NCBI RefSeq assembly: GCF_002007645.1
Contig: NZ_CP019791.1
Coordinates: forward strand, 3,650,593 to 3,714,592
Length of the DNA: 64,000 nt
Origin: Anaerohalosphaera lusitana
GTDB taxonomy: Bacteria > Planctomycetota > Phycisphaerae > Sedimentisphaerales > Anaerohalosphaeraceae
Reading direction: 5' to 3'
Shown: piece by piece, positions 1 through 8,019 of the stretch
Numbering within the stretch: the first letter of the stretch is position 1
Layout: each line of letters begins with the position of its first letter
Notes under the pieces: generated by a model
The model's database searches: none
Told to the model about the DNA's origin: nothing
What the model saw: only the letters and a program-made list of their open reading frames with translations
Made by a program: the position numbers and the translations under genes

Positions 1-365
1 TTGTCTTTGCGGCAGTTCTTGTCACTCATTATACCTTTACTGGTCGAAATTATCGAAACGCCCAGTCCGCCAAGTACTTCCGGAAGCTCATCGGCTCCCC
101 TGTAAATGCGACAACCTGGCTTAGAAACCCGCTGCAGCTCAGTAATGACCGGATCACCGGCCAGTGTGTATCTGAGCTTTATGCGAATCAGGCCCTGTTT
201 GCCGTCATCGATAACATCGTAATCTTCAATGTAACCCTCGTCCTTAAGTACTTCTGCAACGCCCTGGCAGCTCTTTGACGACCGAATCATAACTTGTGAC
301 ATTTCGGCCCGTCCGCCGTTGCGTATCCGGGTTAACATATCAGCTATCGGATCCTGAAGACTCAT
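1..365 (-). CDS. rpsH: 30S ribosomal protein S8 (partial, C-terminus beyond the left edge)
   Basis: S8 binds the central domain of 16S rRNA. The first 121 codons are present. The start MSLQDPIADMLTRIRNG is the family signature, and the C-terminal ISTSKGIMSD motif matches the usual STSKG. About ten residues are missing past the left edge of the window. The ATG at 363-365 follows rpsN by 57 nt. It is the last gene visible in a minus-strand ribosomal protein operon, so rplF, rplR and rpsE would be expected further left. Confidence 0.97.
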   Translation of the reverse strand, partial: MSLQDPIADMLTRIRNGGRAEMSQVMIRSSKSCQGVAEVLKDEGYIEDYDVIDDGKQGLIRIKLRYTLAGDPVITELQRVSKPGCRIYRGADELPEVLGGLGVSIISTSKGIMSDKNCRKD

Positions 366-422
366 TGTTTATAGCTCCAACCGCTTAAATCTAACGTTGA
401 ATCGTTTATATTAAAAACCCGC

Positions 423-608
423 TTACCAGCTGGCCTTTCTAACGCCGGGGATCTTGCCTTCGTTTGCCATCTTGCGGAAGCAAATGCGGCAGATCTTAAA
501 CTTACGATAAACTGCTCTTGCCCTTCCGCAGAGCTGACAACGGGTGTAACCTCTGCTTCTGTACTTAGGCTTGCTGCGAGCTTTGTTTTCAAGTGCCGTC
601 GTCGACAT
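423..608 (-). CDS. rpsN: 30S ribosomal protein S14, zinc-binding short type
   Basis: This is a 61-residue S14 of the short zinc-ribbon class (type Z), which sits in the head of the 30S subunit. It has two CxxC pairs (CQLC and CRIC) about 16 residues apart, as expected for zinc binding, and ends in the usual GxRKASW. A TTG lies one codon upstream, but the ATG at 606-608 has a GGAG ribosome binding site about 8 nt before it and is preferred. It lies between rplE and rpsH in the spc-type order. Confidence 0.96.
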   Translation of the reverse strand: MSTTALENKARSKPKYRSRGYTRCQLCGRARAVYRKFKICRICFRKMANEGKIPGVRKASW

Positions 609-661
609 CAAACAACTCCATATATCAAATACAATGCTTCTTGCTTATTTACAATTAATGT

Positions 662-1207
662 CTACTTGCGTTCCCTGAAAGGCATTCCGAAGAGCTTGAG
701 CAGGTCATAGCTTTCTTCATCAGAATCTGCCGTGGTCACGAAAGTAATATTGACGCCCTGGGGCGTATCGATATTAGCTGCATCGATCTCAGGAAACACG
801 CTCTGCTCGACGAAACCCATAGAGAAGTTACCGCGACCGTCGAAACCCTTGGGGTTAAGACCACGGAAGTCCTTTACCCGCGGGATCGTAAGGTTGATCA
901 GACGATCCATGAACTCATACATTCTTGCCTTGCGAAGCGTGACCTTGAGACCAATGGGCATGCCTTCACGCAGCTTAAAGTTTGAAACACTCTTGCGAGC
1001 CTTGCAGACCATAGGCTTCTGGCCGGCGATAGCGGTCATGTCCTTGATGCCGTTATCCAGATACTTCTTTTCATGGACTGCCATGCCGATACCCATCGAC
1101 AGAACGACCTTTTCGATCCTGGGTACTGCCATCGGGCTCTTGTAGCTGTACTTTTCCTGGAGCCCAGGTCTTACTTTTGATTTGTATAAGTCTTTGTAAC
1201 GCGACAT
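662..1207 (-). CDS. rplE: 50S ribosomal protein L5
   Basis: L5 is a 5S rRNA-binding protein of the central protuberance. At 181 residues it has the typical length. It shows the family motifs GQKPMVCKARKSVSNFKLREGMP-like in the middle and RDFRGLNP in the C-terminal half. It follows rplX by 112 nt, one of the longer gaps inside the operon; no separate promoter is obvious there. Confidence 0.97.
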   Translation of the reverse strand: MSRYKDLYKSKVRPGLQEKYSYKSPMAVPRIEKVVLSMGIGMAVHEKKYLDNGIKDMTAIAGQKPMVCKARKSVSNFKLREGMPIGLKVTLRKARMYEFMDRLINLTIPRVKDFRGLNPKGFDGRGNFSMGFVEQSVFPEIDAANIDTPQGVNITFVTTADSDEESYDLLKLFGMPFRERK

Positions 1208-1319
1208 ATTTTTCCTCTGACTTTCGCTTAACGCCTTGCGACAGAATTCAGCTTTCGCTCACCATGCTGCAAGTCGGTGTTGTTTCTCCGTCGTTTTCGG
1301 GACGCCTGACTATCAGTTT

Positions 1320-1661
1320 CTATTTCTTTGATTTACTTTTACCTACAGCGCCGATCTCGTTGCCGGCAACTGAAACACGCTTCTTCTCACCTTTACTGCC
1401 GACCTCGAATCGAACTCTTGTTCCCTTGTTCGTTTTGGGATCAACGGGCAGCACATTACTGATGTGGATCGGCTGCTCAACCCGTATGCGGCCACCCTGC
1501 GGGTGTCTCTGCGAGGGTCGAACATGCTTGTATGCCAGATTATGTCCTTCTACAATTACGCGGTCCTTTTCGGGGATGACCTTGAGGACTTTACCAACCT
1601 GACCTTTATGTTCACCAGCGATGATCTCTACCGAATCGCCTTTTCTTATATGCCTTGCCAT
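1320..1661 (-). CDS. rplX: 50S ribosomal protein L24
   Basis: L24 is an assembly-initiating protein of the 50S subunit. The 113-residue product begins with a KOW motif (KGDSVEIIAGEHKGQVGKV) and continues with the family pattern GHNLAYKHVRPSQ. The C-terminal tail is Lys/Ser-rich and a few residues longer than in E. coli. It follows rplN by 42 nt in the usual L14-L24-L5 order. Confidence 0.97.
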   Translation of the reverse strand: MARHIRKGDSVEIIAGEHKGQVGKVLKVIPEKDRVIVEGHNLAYKHVRPSQRHPQGGRIRVEQPIHISNVLPVDPKTNKGTRVRFEVGSKGEKKRVSVAGNEIGAVGKSKSKK

Positions 1662-1703
1662 AATCGCTTCTCGTCTTTATTGCGAATAATATTGCTAAAA
1701 TTG

Positions 1704-2093
1704 TTATACAACTTCGCTAGCCAGCGAGATGATCTTCATATAGTTCTTCTCGCGAAGCTCCCTAGCAACAGCACCGAAAATACGTGTGCCGATGGGGTTG
1801 CCTTCCGGATCGATCATAACTGCTGCGTTACTGTCGAAACGTACATAGCTGCCGTCCTTGCGGCGAACCGGGTACTTGGTCCTGATTATAACGCAACGGT
1901 GAATCTTTTTCGTGTCCAACTGACAGTTGGGCAGATTCCTCTTGATCGCTACACTGACAACGTCGCCAACGCTTGCTGTGGGACGAACGTACTTACCCTT
2001 TCGTGCACCGCCCTTACCCAGGACCTTGATGCACTGTGCGAGCTTAACGCCGCTGTTGTCAGCTATTTCTAACATGCTTTCTTGCTGAATCAC
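1704..2093 (-). CDS. rplN: 50S ribosomal protein L14
   Basis: L14 binds 23S rRNA and forms an intersubunit bridge with 16S rRNA. The 129-residue product begins [15 protein letters not shown], the family signature, and ends in a region that matches L14 ([16 protein letters not shown]). The start is GTG at 2091-2093, preceded by an AGAGG ribosome binding site at suitable distance. It lies 14 nt after rpsQ. Confidence 0.97.
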   Translation of the reverse strand: MIQQESMLEIADNSGVKLAQCIKVLGKGGARKGKYVRPTASVGDVVSVAIKRNLPNCQLDTKKIHRCVIIRTKYPVRRKDGSYVRFDSNAAVMIDPEGNPIGTRIFGAVARELREKNYMKIISLASEVV

Positions 2094-2107
2094 TGGTATA
2101 CCTCTTA

Positions 2108-2371
2108 TTACTCAACAATTCCCTTCTCAACGACGCTTACCAGCCTCCAGCTTTTACTTTTGCTGATAGGCTTGCACTGGGCTATATCAACCGTATCGCC
2201 GATATTCGCGACATTTTTGGGATCATGAACACCAAGCTTTGTGCGTCGGCGAATGTATTTGCCGTACATCGGATGCTTGACAAGATAATTGATCTGAACC
2301 CGGATACTCTTGTCGCCGCTTCTGCTGACAACAACACCACGTTTCAATCTTTTCTGTATCGACGTATCCAT
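2108..2371 (-). CDS. rpsQ: 30S ribosomal protein S17
   Basis: S17 is a primary 16S rRNA-binding protein with an OB fold. At 87 residues it has the normal length. It contains [14 protein letters not shown] and the conserved [10 protein letters not shown] stretch, followed by [13 protein letters not shown]. Only 4 nt separate it from rpmC, which suggests coupled translation. Confidence 0.97.
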   Translation of the reverse strand: MDTSIQKRLKRGVVVSRSGDKSIRVQINYLVKHPMYGKYIRRRTKLGVHDPKNVANIGDTVDIAQCKPISKSKSWRLVSVVEKGIVE

Positions 2372-2375
2372 TGCC

Positions 2376-2576
2376 TTACTGGCCCTTTATTTCATTCTCT
2401 CTGATTATCGTTTTGACGCGTGCGATGTCACGCTTGACGTTCTTCATGGCTCTGACGTTTTCAACGTTTTCGGTCATAGCCTGGCTACGCAGAGTAAAAA
2501 CCTGCTTCTGCAGCTCTTCAAGCTTAGCCTGAAGCTCGTCACTACGCATATCTCTGATTTCTGCTGCCTTCATCAT
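2376..2576 (-). CDS. rpmC: 50S ribosomal protein L29
   Basis: L29 is a small alpha-helical protein at the polypeptide exit tunnel, near the sites where SRP and trigger factor dock. The product has 66 residues with the motif EIRDMRSDEL at the start and VRAMKNVKRDIARVKT at the end, both typical of L29. Two consecutive ATG codons (2576 and 2573) could serve as the start. It follows rplP by 9 nt. Confidence 0.95.
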   Translation of the reverse strand: MMKAAEIRDMRSDELQAKLEELQKQVFTLRSQAMTENVENVRAMKNVKRDIARVKTIIRENEIKGQ

Positions 2577-2585
2577 AACTCCAAA

Positions 2586-3008
2586 CTATCCAAGCGAATG
2601 TCTTCGCGTTACAAACCTGCATCTGACCGGCATTTTATGTGCCACTCTGGCAAGAGCTGCCTTTGCGACATCTTCCGGTACACCGCTGATCTCGTACAAT
2701 ACTGTGCCGGGCTTGACTCTTGCGACCCAGCCTTCGACCTCGGCCTTACCTTTACCCATTCTTACTTCGAGAGGCTTAGAAGTATATGAATGATCCGGGA
2801 ATATCCGGATGTAAACTTTACCCTGACGATGCAGGAAGTGAGTCGCCGCAATACGGCCGGCTTCGATCTGCCGACCTGTGATCCAATGATGCGACAAAGC
2901 CTGGATCCCGTATTCGCCAAAAGCTACGTAGTTGCCGCGAGACGCGTTACCACGCATCTTGCCACGCATCTTCTTACGATATTTTACTCTCTTTGGCATC
3001 AATGCCAT
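2586..3008 (-). CDS. rplP: 50S ribosomal protein L16
   Basis: L16 lies close to the A site and helps bind tRNA. The product has 140 residues and contains [16 protein letters not shown] at the N-terminus and [19 protein letters not shown] in the middle. The ATG at 3006-3008 has a GAGGG ribosome binding site. Other L16 proteins start at the PKRVKYRK segment, so the next ATG at 2999 is also possible. It follows rpsC by 45 nt. Confidence 0.97.
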   Translation of the reverse strand: MALMPKRVKYRKKMRGKMRGNASRGNYVAFGEYGIQALSHHWITGRQIEAGRIAATHFLHRQGKVYIRIFPDHSYTSKPLEVRMGKGKAEVEGWVARVKPGTVLYEISGVPEDVAKAALARVAHKMPVRCRFVTRRHSLG

Positions 3009-3053
3009 TGCGATACCCTCGTGCTTATATGCTTACATATTTGAGTTATTGAG

Positions 3054-3785
3054 TTACTTACCGCCTGCAGGCTTACCTGGACCGCCGGGCTTGCCGCCCC
3101 TTCTTGGCCTTTGTCCCTTACGGGCACGCGGCTTTGGAGTGATCTCTTCGCCGAACTTACCCTTGTAGACCCAGGCTTTGACGCCGATGGCGCCATAAGT
3201 AGTTCTTGCAGTCGCGTAGCCATAGTCGACATTCGCATCCAGCGTCTGCAGCGGAATACTGCCGAGCTTCTGGGTTTCGGTTCTTGCGATCTCAGCACCG
3301 CCGAGACGACCGCTGCAGATAACCTTAACACCCTTGGCACCGGCGTTCATAGATGTTTCGCAGGCCTGCTTCATCGCACGACGGTAAGAACCACGCTTCT
3401 GGAGCTGCTGAGCGATATTCTCTGCCACAAGCTGTGCGTTCAGTGCCGGCTCTTTGACCTCAACGACATTGACGCTAACCTTACGGTCTATTAGCTCTTC
3501 GAGCTCGCCGCGGAGCTTATCTACTTCCGAACCGCGAGGACCGATCACCATACCCGGCCTAGCGGTGAAAAGTGTAACCTTGACCTCATTACGAGTCCGT
3601 GCGATCTCAGTCTTGCTGACTGCGGCGAACGGAGGCTGACGATTGAACCGCACATCGACATGATGACGGATGCGTTCGTCCTCAACCAGGAATTCACCAT
3701 AGTTAGCTTTGGGAGCGAACCATGTGCTCTGCCATGGCAAAGTAATTCCAGTTCTAAACCCAATTGGCGATGTTTTCTGACCCAT
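3054..3785 (-). CDS. rpsC: 30S ribosomal protein S3
   Basis: S3 forms part of the mRNA entry tunnel. The 243-residue product begins MGQKTSPIGFRTGI and carries a KH type-2 domain (GMVIGPRGSEVDKLRGEL, about residues 80-97) followed by the C-terminal S3 domain. The last 25 or so residues are rich in Gly, Pro, Arg and Lys, a common kind of S3 tail. It lies 38 nt after rplV. Confidence 0.97.
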   Translation of the reverse strand: MGQKTSPIGFRTGITLPWQSTWFAPKANYGEFLVEDERIRHHVDVRFNRQPPFAAVSKTEIARTRNEVKVTLFTARPGMVIGPRGSEVDKLRGELEELIDRKVSVNVVEVKEPALNAQLVAENIAQQLQKRGSYRRAMKQACETSMNAGAKGVKVICSGRLGGAEIARTETQKLGSIPLQTLDANVDYGYATARTTYGAIGVKAWVYKGKFGEEITPKPRARKGQRPRRGGKPGGPGKPAGGK

Positions 3786-3823
3786 ATCTAACCTGTTCTA
3801 CAGAATACTGTTATTGCTTACAA

Positions 3824-4372
3824 TTATATCTCGGCAACGGCAACGTGAATGTGGCTGGCTTGCTTACGAATCGGATGAGCCCGGCCACGGTCCTTGGGGT
3901 GCCATGCCTTTGTGCCGATACGCCGTCCAGCTCCGTCAACGCGTGCTTCGCAAACGTAAAGCTCTTCGACATTGGCTTCCTGCTCGTCCGCGTTGGCGAT
4001 GGCACTTGAGAGTACTTGTTCTACCATGCGGGCGGCACGTTTATGTTCAAATTTGAGAACGTCCAAAGCATCCTGAACGCTTCGGCCGTTGATCATCTCG
4101 GTCACAAGTCTTGCTTTTCGGGGCGAAGACGGTGCGTAGCGATAACTAGCACGCCATTCGGAGATATCTCCAACTGCAACTCCAAGACCGTCTGCAAGTC
4201 TTTCGACGTCTTCTGTCTTAGGTGCAGGCTTTAGAAGATTCTTCTGCCAGTTCTTGAGAGCACGCAATGCGTCATCGGTGCTCATCCCGCCGTGCGCCAA
4301 GTGACCCGCCAACTGCTCAAGGCTCATCTTGCGTTCTGCACAAACACTATTTAATTTACTGCTGCTAAGCAT
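3824..4372 (-). CDS. rplV: 50S ribosomal protein L22 with an extra N-terminal helix-turn-helix-like domain
   Basis: L22 lines the peptide exit tunnel. The L22 core begins near residue 72 (WRASYRYAPSSPRKARLV) and runs to the end, with the beta-hairpin region EANVEELYVCEARVD and the C-terminal RGRAHPIRK. The total is 182 residues against about 110 for most L22 proteins. The first ~70 residues are not ordinary L22. They contain MSLEQLAGHLAHGGM, an aligned Trp (NWQKN), then PKTEDVERLADGLGV, a pattern close to the XRE/lambda-repressor helix-turn-helix consensus. The reading frame is continuous from the ATG at 4370-4372, with AAGG upstream. The first ATG inside the extension is at residue 16, and no internal start fits a standard L22 length. 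The DNA-binding resemblance is pattern recognition only. Confidence 0.93.
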   Translation of the reverse strand: MLSSSKLNSVCAERKMSLEQLAGHLAHGGMSTDDALRALKNWQKNLLKPAPKTEDVERLADGLGVAVGDISEWRASYRYAPSSPRKARLVTEMINGRSVQDALDVLKFEHKRAARMVEQVLSSAIANADEQEANVEELYVCEARVDGAGRRIGTKAWHPKDRGRAHPIRKQASHIHVAVAEI

Positions 4373-4435
4373 CTTTCAACCTTATACTTTTCAGGTAGCT
4401 GCCTGTCTTTCAGGAACCTACGCTCGATCTCAAAA

Positions 4436-4699
4436 CTATTTTTCGCCCGAGTGACCACGGAAGGTACGCGTCAGTGAGAACTCACCAAGCTTGTGTCCAA
4501 CCATATCTTCAGTGACGAAAACCTTATTAAAGATTTTGCCGTTGTGAACCATGAACGTAAAACCAACAAATTCCGGGATTATGGTACAAGCCCTTGCCCA
4601 TGTTTTTATCGGCTCGCTGGTGCCGGCTTCGACCTGCTTCATTACCTTGTAATAAAGCTTCTCATCAACGAATGGCCCTTTTTTCTGAGAACGTCCCAT
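4436..4699 (-). CDS. rpsS: 30S ribosomal protein S19
   Basis: S19 is a head protein of the 30S subunit that works with S13 near the P-site tRNA. It has 87 residues, starting [15 protein letters not shown] and containing [16 protein letters not shown] and [15 protein letters not shown], all family signatures. It lies 60 nt after rplB and 63 nt before rplV. Confidence 0.97.
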   Translation of the reverse strand: MGRSQKKGPFVDEKLYYKVMKQVEAGTSEPIKTWARACTIIPEFVGFTFMVHNGKIFNKVFVTEDMVGHKLGEFSLTRTFRGHSGEK

Positions 4700-4759
4700 T
4701 AACTTTCCTCAATTATAATCAGCAACAGTCCTTAATCTATGCCAAGACCGTGTATAACT

Positions 4760-5611
4760 TTAAACAATCTGAACGCCGCGGTTAGTCTTTCTTCTACGGA
4801 TGATCCGGTTGCTTCCGGGCTTGTTACGCTTACGAGTCTTTCCGCCCTTCGCGGGTACGCCGGTAGGCGAGCAAGGATGACGACCACCATTACTGCGGCC
4901 TTCACCACCACCCATCGGGTGAGCGACCGGGTTCATGGCCTTACCGCGTACGTGCGGCCTGCGACCCATGTGACGCTTGCGGCCGGCCTTGCCGATCCTT
5001 ACGTTCTGGTAGTCAGCATTGCTGAGCTGGCCGATAGTAGCACGGCATTCCATGCGGATCATACGCATTTCGCCGCTTGGCAGGATAACAGTTGCCCAGT
5101 CGCCTTCTTTAGCGACCAGCCTTGCAGTTCCGCCCGCGGTTCGGACGAGCTTGCCGCCCTGTCCTGCTGTCATTTCGATATTATGTATTTCAACTCCGAC
5201 CGGGATGCGACGCAAAGGCATGGCATTGCCCACACGCGGTTCAACATTGTCGCCGCTTTCGATCTTGTCGCCAACCTGAAGTCGTGAAGGAGCAAGTACG
5301 TATCTCTTTTCGCCGTCTTCATACTGAACCAGCGAGATAAAGCAGTTACGGTTCGGATCATATTCAATGGTCTGAACGGTTGCAGCAGAACTGTCCTTAG
5401 CGCGTTTAAAATCGATTATGCGATAGATGCGCCTTGCACCGCCGCCACGGAAACGAGTAGTCGTTTTGCCATGGTGATTCCGACCGCCTGTTTTCTTGAT
5501 CCTCTTGCAGAGCGTCTTCTCAGGTTTGCCGGTGGTCAACTCCTTGCGGTAGTCGATTACCGACGCGTTTCTGCGTCCTGGACTTGTCGGTTTGTATACT
5601 TTAATAGCCAT
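4760..5611 (-). CDS. rplB: 50S ribosomal protein L2
   Basis: L2 is essential for the peptidyl transferase centre and subunit association. The 283-residue product starts MAIKVYKPTSPGRRNASV and contains the conserved C-terminal block RPHVRGKAMNPVAHPMGGGE. This includes the His of the GGGEGR region that is linked to peptidyl transfer. It follows rplW by 47 nt. Confidence 0.98.
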   Translation of the reverse strand: MAIKVYKPTSPGRRNASVIDYRKELTTGKPEKTLCKRIKKTGGRNHHGKTTTRFRGGGARRIYRIIDFKRAKDSSAATVQTIEYDPNRNCFISLVQYEDGEKRYVLAPSRLQVGDKIESGDNVEPRVGNAMPLRRIPVGVEIHNIEMTAGQGGKLVRTAGGTARLVAKEGDWATVILPSGEMRMIRMECRATIGQLSNADYQNVRIGKAGRKRHMGRRPHVRGKAMNPVAHPMGGGEGRSNGGRHPCSPTGVPAKGGKTRKRNKPGSNRIIRRRKTNRGVQIV

Positions 5612-5658
5612 AATACTTTCTCTCTATTGCATCAAGCCAAGTAGGCTGACTCAATTAA

Positions 5659-5937
5659 CTAGAACAGATCTATATGGTGATCCTCATGGAGTACCACAAC
5701 CGCCTTTTTCCAGTTGCTCGTGCTGCCAATGTTCCTGCCGCGGCGACGAGGTTTACCTTTGCGGTTCATAGTTCTTACGTCGACAACCTTTACTCCGTAA
5801 AGCCTCTGAACAGCTTCACGAACCTGGGTCTTGTTGGCTCTTCTGTTTACCTGGAAAGCATAAGCATTGTACTTACCTGCAAAATGCATGCTTTGCTCTG
5901 TAACCAACGGTTTAATTACAATGTTATGATCATCCAC
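5659..5937 (-). CDS. rplW: 50S ribosomal protein L23
   Basis: L23 sits at the exit tunnel and docks trigger factor and SRP. The 92-residue product contains IVIKPLVTEQSM at the start and the central pattern RRANKTQVREAVQRLYGVKV, both typical. It lies between rplD (32 nt) and rplB in the S10 order. Confidence 0.96.
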   Translation of the reverse strand: MDDHNIVIKPLVTEQSMHFAGKYNAYAFQVNRRANKTQVREAVQRLYGVKVVDVRTMNRKGKPRRRGRNIGSTSNWKKAVVVLHEDHHIDLF

Positions 5938-5969
5938 GGCTAATACCTGCTATATCTGTTGAATAAACT

Positions 5970-6590
5970 CTAACTTCTGTTAACCAGTGACATCAGTGCA
6001 TCTTTGGTTATCAGCATTTTCTGACGATTACAAATGTCGCCTGCATTGAGCTGAGCAACGTCCAGAACGGAAACCTTGGGAACGTTCCTGGCGGACTTGT
6101 ATATATTTGTATCCTGTTCACTCAGGGTTACCAGGCAACTGCGATCGATCTTGAGATTCTTGAGAACGCCAGCAAAGTCTTTAGTCTTTGGAGCATCCAT
6201 TGTCAGCTCATCGACAACAACTACGCCGCCTGCCTGCAACTTTGCCAGGATAGCAGAATCCCGTGCGAGCCTTCGCTGTTTTTTGGGCATATCCTTACCA
6301 TAGTCACGAACGCCCTTTGCGAAAGCAACACCACCGCCGACTCGCTTGTTGGTGCGGCTGTTACCGACACGTGCATTACCGGTACCTTTCTGACGGAAAA
6401 GCTTCCGTGTGGAACCGGCAACCATGCCGCGGCTCTTGTTAGCTGCCGTACCTACGCGTTTGTTTGCGTGATACATAACGATCGCCTGCTTGAGCAGGGG
6501 ATAGCGTACAGAACCGCCGAAGACTGCTTCGTCGACCTGGAGGCTCTCAACCTCTTTGCCTTCCCTGTTATATACTGCAACGTCAATCAT
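5970..6590 (-). CDS. rplD: 50S ribosomal protein L4
   Basis: L4 lines the exit tunnel and, in E. coli, represses its own S10 operon. The 206-residue product begins MIDVAVYNREGKEV and contains KSRGMVAGSTRKLFRQKGTG, the tunnel-loop region. A GTG four codons upstream (6600-6602) is open, but the family normally starts at the MIDV-like segment. The S10 leader here (7652-7984) is long enough for feedback control; whether L4 acts on it is not known. Confidence 0.96.
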   Translation of the reverse strand: MIDVAVYNREGKEVESLQVDEAVFGGSVRYPLLKQAIVMYHANKRVGTAANKSRGMVAGSTRKLFRQKGTGNARVGNSRTNKRVGGGVAFAKGVRDYGKDMPKKQRRLARDSAILAKLQAGGVVVVDELTMDAPKTKDFAGVLKNLKIDRSCLVTLSEQDTNIYKSARNVPKVSVLDVAQLNAGDICNRQKMLITKDALMSLVNRS

Positions 6591-6633
6591 CTTCTTTTCC
6601 ACTGCTTATTTATAATTGTATATTCAGCAATAC

Positions 6634-7284
6634 TTACTTTTTGCCCTTGGAGGCACGGATTTCAACATAACCACCCGATGCGCCGGCAACAGAACCCTTA
6701 ACTATCAGCAGGTTCTTTTCTTCGTCGATGCCGACCAACTGATGATTCTTGCTTGTCACGCGGTCACAACCCATCTGACCGGCCATTCTCTTACCCTTTT
6801 TGACATTACCGCCGCTACCAGCGTCACTGGAATGGCCCGCGATAGAACCGGCGTGCCTGTGCATACGCTTAGTACCGTGACTCTGGGGGAAACCACCGAA
6901 ACCGTGACGCTTCATTACACCTGCAAAACCTTTACCCTTGCTGGTGCCTACTACGTCTACGGATTTGATCTCCGCAAAGGCCGAGACGGTAACCTCATCG
7001 CCGAGGTTGACTTCCGGCTCAGTGCCTTCGTCAAGACGCCATTCGCGAATGAACCTCTTTGCTGTCGTATTAGCCTTTTTGGCATGACCGGCGGCTGCCT
7101 GTTTGACTCGCGACTTCTTCACATCGTCGTAGCCGAGCTGTACAGCCGAATAGCCGTCGGTCTCCGGGGTCTTAACTTGCGTCACAACACAAGGTCCGGC
7201 CTGGATCACAGTGACTGCTGCGATCTTGCCTTCCTCGTCATAAACCTGGGTCATCCCTATTTTTTTACCAAGCAACATTGCCAT
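6634..7284 (-). CDS. rplC: 50S ribosomal protein L3
   Basis: L3 is an early-assembly protein whose loop reaches the peptidyl transferase centre. It has 216 residues and starts MAMLLGKKIGMTQVYDEEG. It contains the family block KGKGFAGVMKRHGFGGFPQSHGT and then HRHAGSIAGHSSDAG. An AAGGA ribosome binding site precedes the ATG at 7284. It follows rpsJ by 52 nt. Confidence 0.97.
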   Translation of the reverse strand: MAMLLGKKIGMTQVYDEEGKIAAVTVIQAGPCVVTQVKTPETDGYSAVQLGYDDVKKSRVKQAAAGHAKKANTTAKRFIREWRLDEGTEPEVNLGDEVTVSAFAEIKSVDVVGTSKGKGFAGVMKRHGFGGFPQSHGTKRMHRHAGSIAGHSSDAGSGGNVKKGKRMAGQMGCDRVTSKNHQLVGIDEEKNLLIVKGSVAGASGGYVEIRASKGKK

Positions 7285-7336
7285 ACGTCTATTCCTTCTG
7301 CTGGGGTATTTCCCCGAAAAGCTAAACTATAATATG

Positions 7337-7651
7337 TTAGGCCTTTATCTTTACAAAAACACCCGCCGGAACTACCAGCCTGTTAAGGGCCTCTACGGTG
7401 CGGGCATTGGCTTCATGAATATCGATCAAGCGCTTGTGTGTGCGCATTTCGAACTGCTCACGAGCTTTCTTATTAATATGCGGGCTGCGAAGCACAGTAA
7501 AACGCTCGATGCGCGTTGGCAGCGGAACCGGGCCGCTGACTCTGGCATGCGTGCGGCGTGCCTGGTCCACAATTTCACGAGCAGAAGCATCAAGTGACTT
7601 TGCATCGTATGCTTCCATCCGAATTCTAATTTTTTCCGTTTGCGTTGCCAT
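7337..7651 (-). CDS. rpsJ: 30S ribosomal protein S10
   Basis: S10 is a 30S head protein that also partners NusB in antitermination. The product has 104 residues, with [20 protein letters not shown] at the N-terminus and [27 protein letters not shown] sequence in the middle. It is the first gene of the S10 segment. It is preceded by an untranslated stretch of about 330 nt after a strong promoter, and is separated from fusA by 364 nt. Confidence 0.97.
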   Translation of the reverse strand: MATQTEKIRIRMEAYDAKSLDASAREIVDQARRTHARVSGPVPLPTRIERFTVLRSPHINKKAREQFEMRTHKRLIDIHEANARTVEALNRLVVPAGVFVKIKA

Positions 7652-7984
7652 CTACAAATCCTCGATCTTGGAATTCGACCTTCTAAACCCGCTCTGGCGG
7701 GTGAAAGTTTGCAAACATATACTTAGTGCTGCCAAAACACAAGCTAATTTCTGCGGATTTTATGCACATTTTCCGCATTTTCAGCATTGCTAAACAGCAA
7801 TTTTGCCAAAAAGCAGGCAATCCATGCCATACTAGCCAGATAAATAATCCTGTAGTTGCGATCTCACAATAGTATCGGGCCACTGACTGGCTTTCGCCTT
7901 TGCCCACCCCAGCGTCATGCCGATGTGAAATCAAGCCCAACTTGAAACGCACGGTGTTAGCCGTGCTCGCTCCGGCTGTTGAAG
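7652..7984 (-). promoter_or_regulatory. Long 5' leader of the S10 ribosomal protein genes
   Basis: This region lies between the predicted transcription start (about 7984) and the rpsJ ATG. It holds no convincing gene. A 105-codon open frame at 7683-8000 has no ribosomal binding site and no recognisable protein features. Small hairpins are visible on the minus strand, such as a GCGGA...TCCGC pair and a TTGCTGTTTAGCAA stem-loop near rpsJ. In E. coli the S10 leader mediates L4 control; a similar role here is inference. Confidence 0.5.
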
Positions 7985-7990
7985 GCAGAA

Positions 7991-8019
7991 TATATATCAC
8001 AAACTACGTGACCTGTCAA
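7991..8019 (-). promoter_or_regulatory. Sigma-70-type promoter for the S10 genes, overlapping the fusA stop codon
   Basis: Read on the minus strand, TTGACA (8014-8019) and TATATA (7991-7996) are separated by exactly 17 nt, a near-consensus housekeeping promoter. The -35 box covers the fusA stop codon (8016-8018). It would allow S10-operon transcription independent of the upstream str genes. Confidence 0.75.

Noticed and set aside
7683..8000. A 105-codon minus-strand frame in the fusA-rpsJ gap
   Set aside because: It has no ribosome binding site, starts at the promoter region and its protein sequence lacks any pattern. The stretch is better read as the S10 leader.
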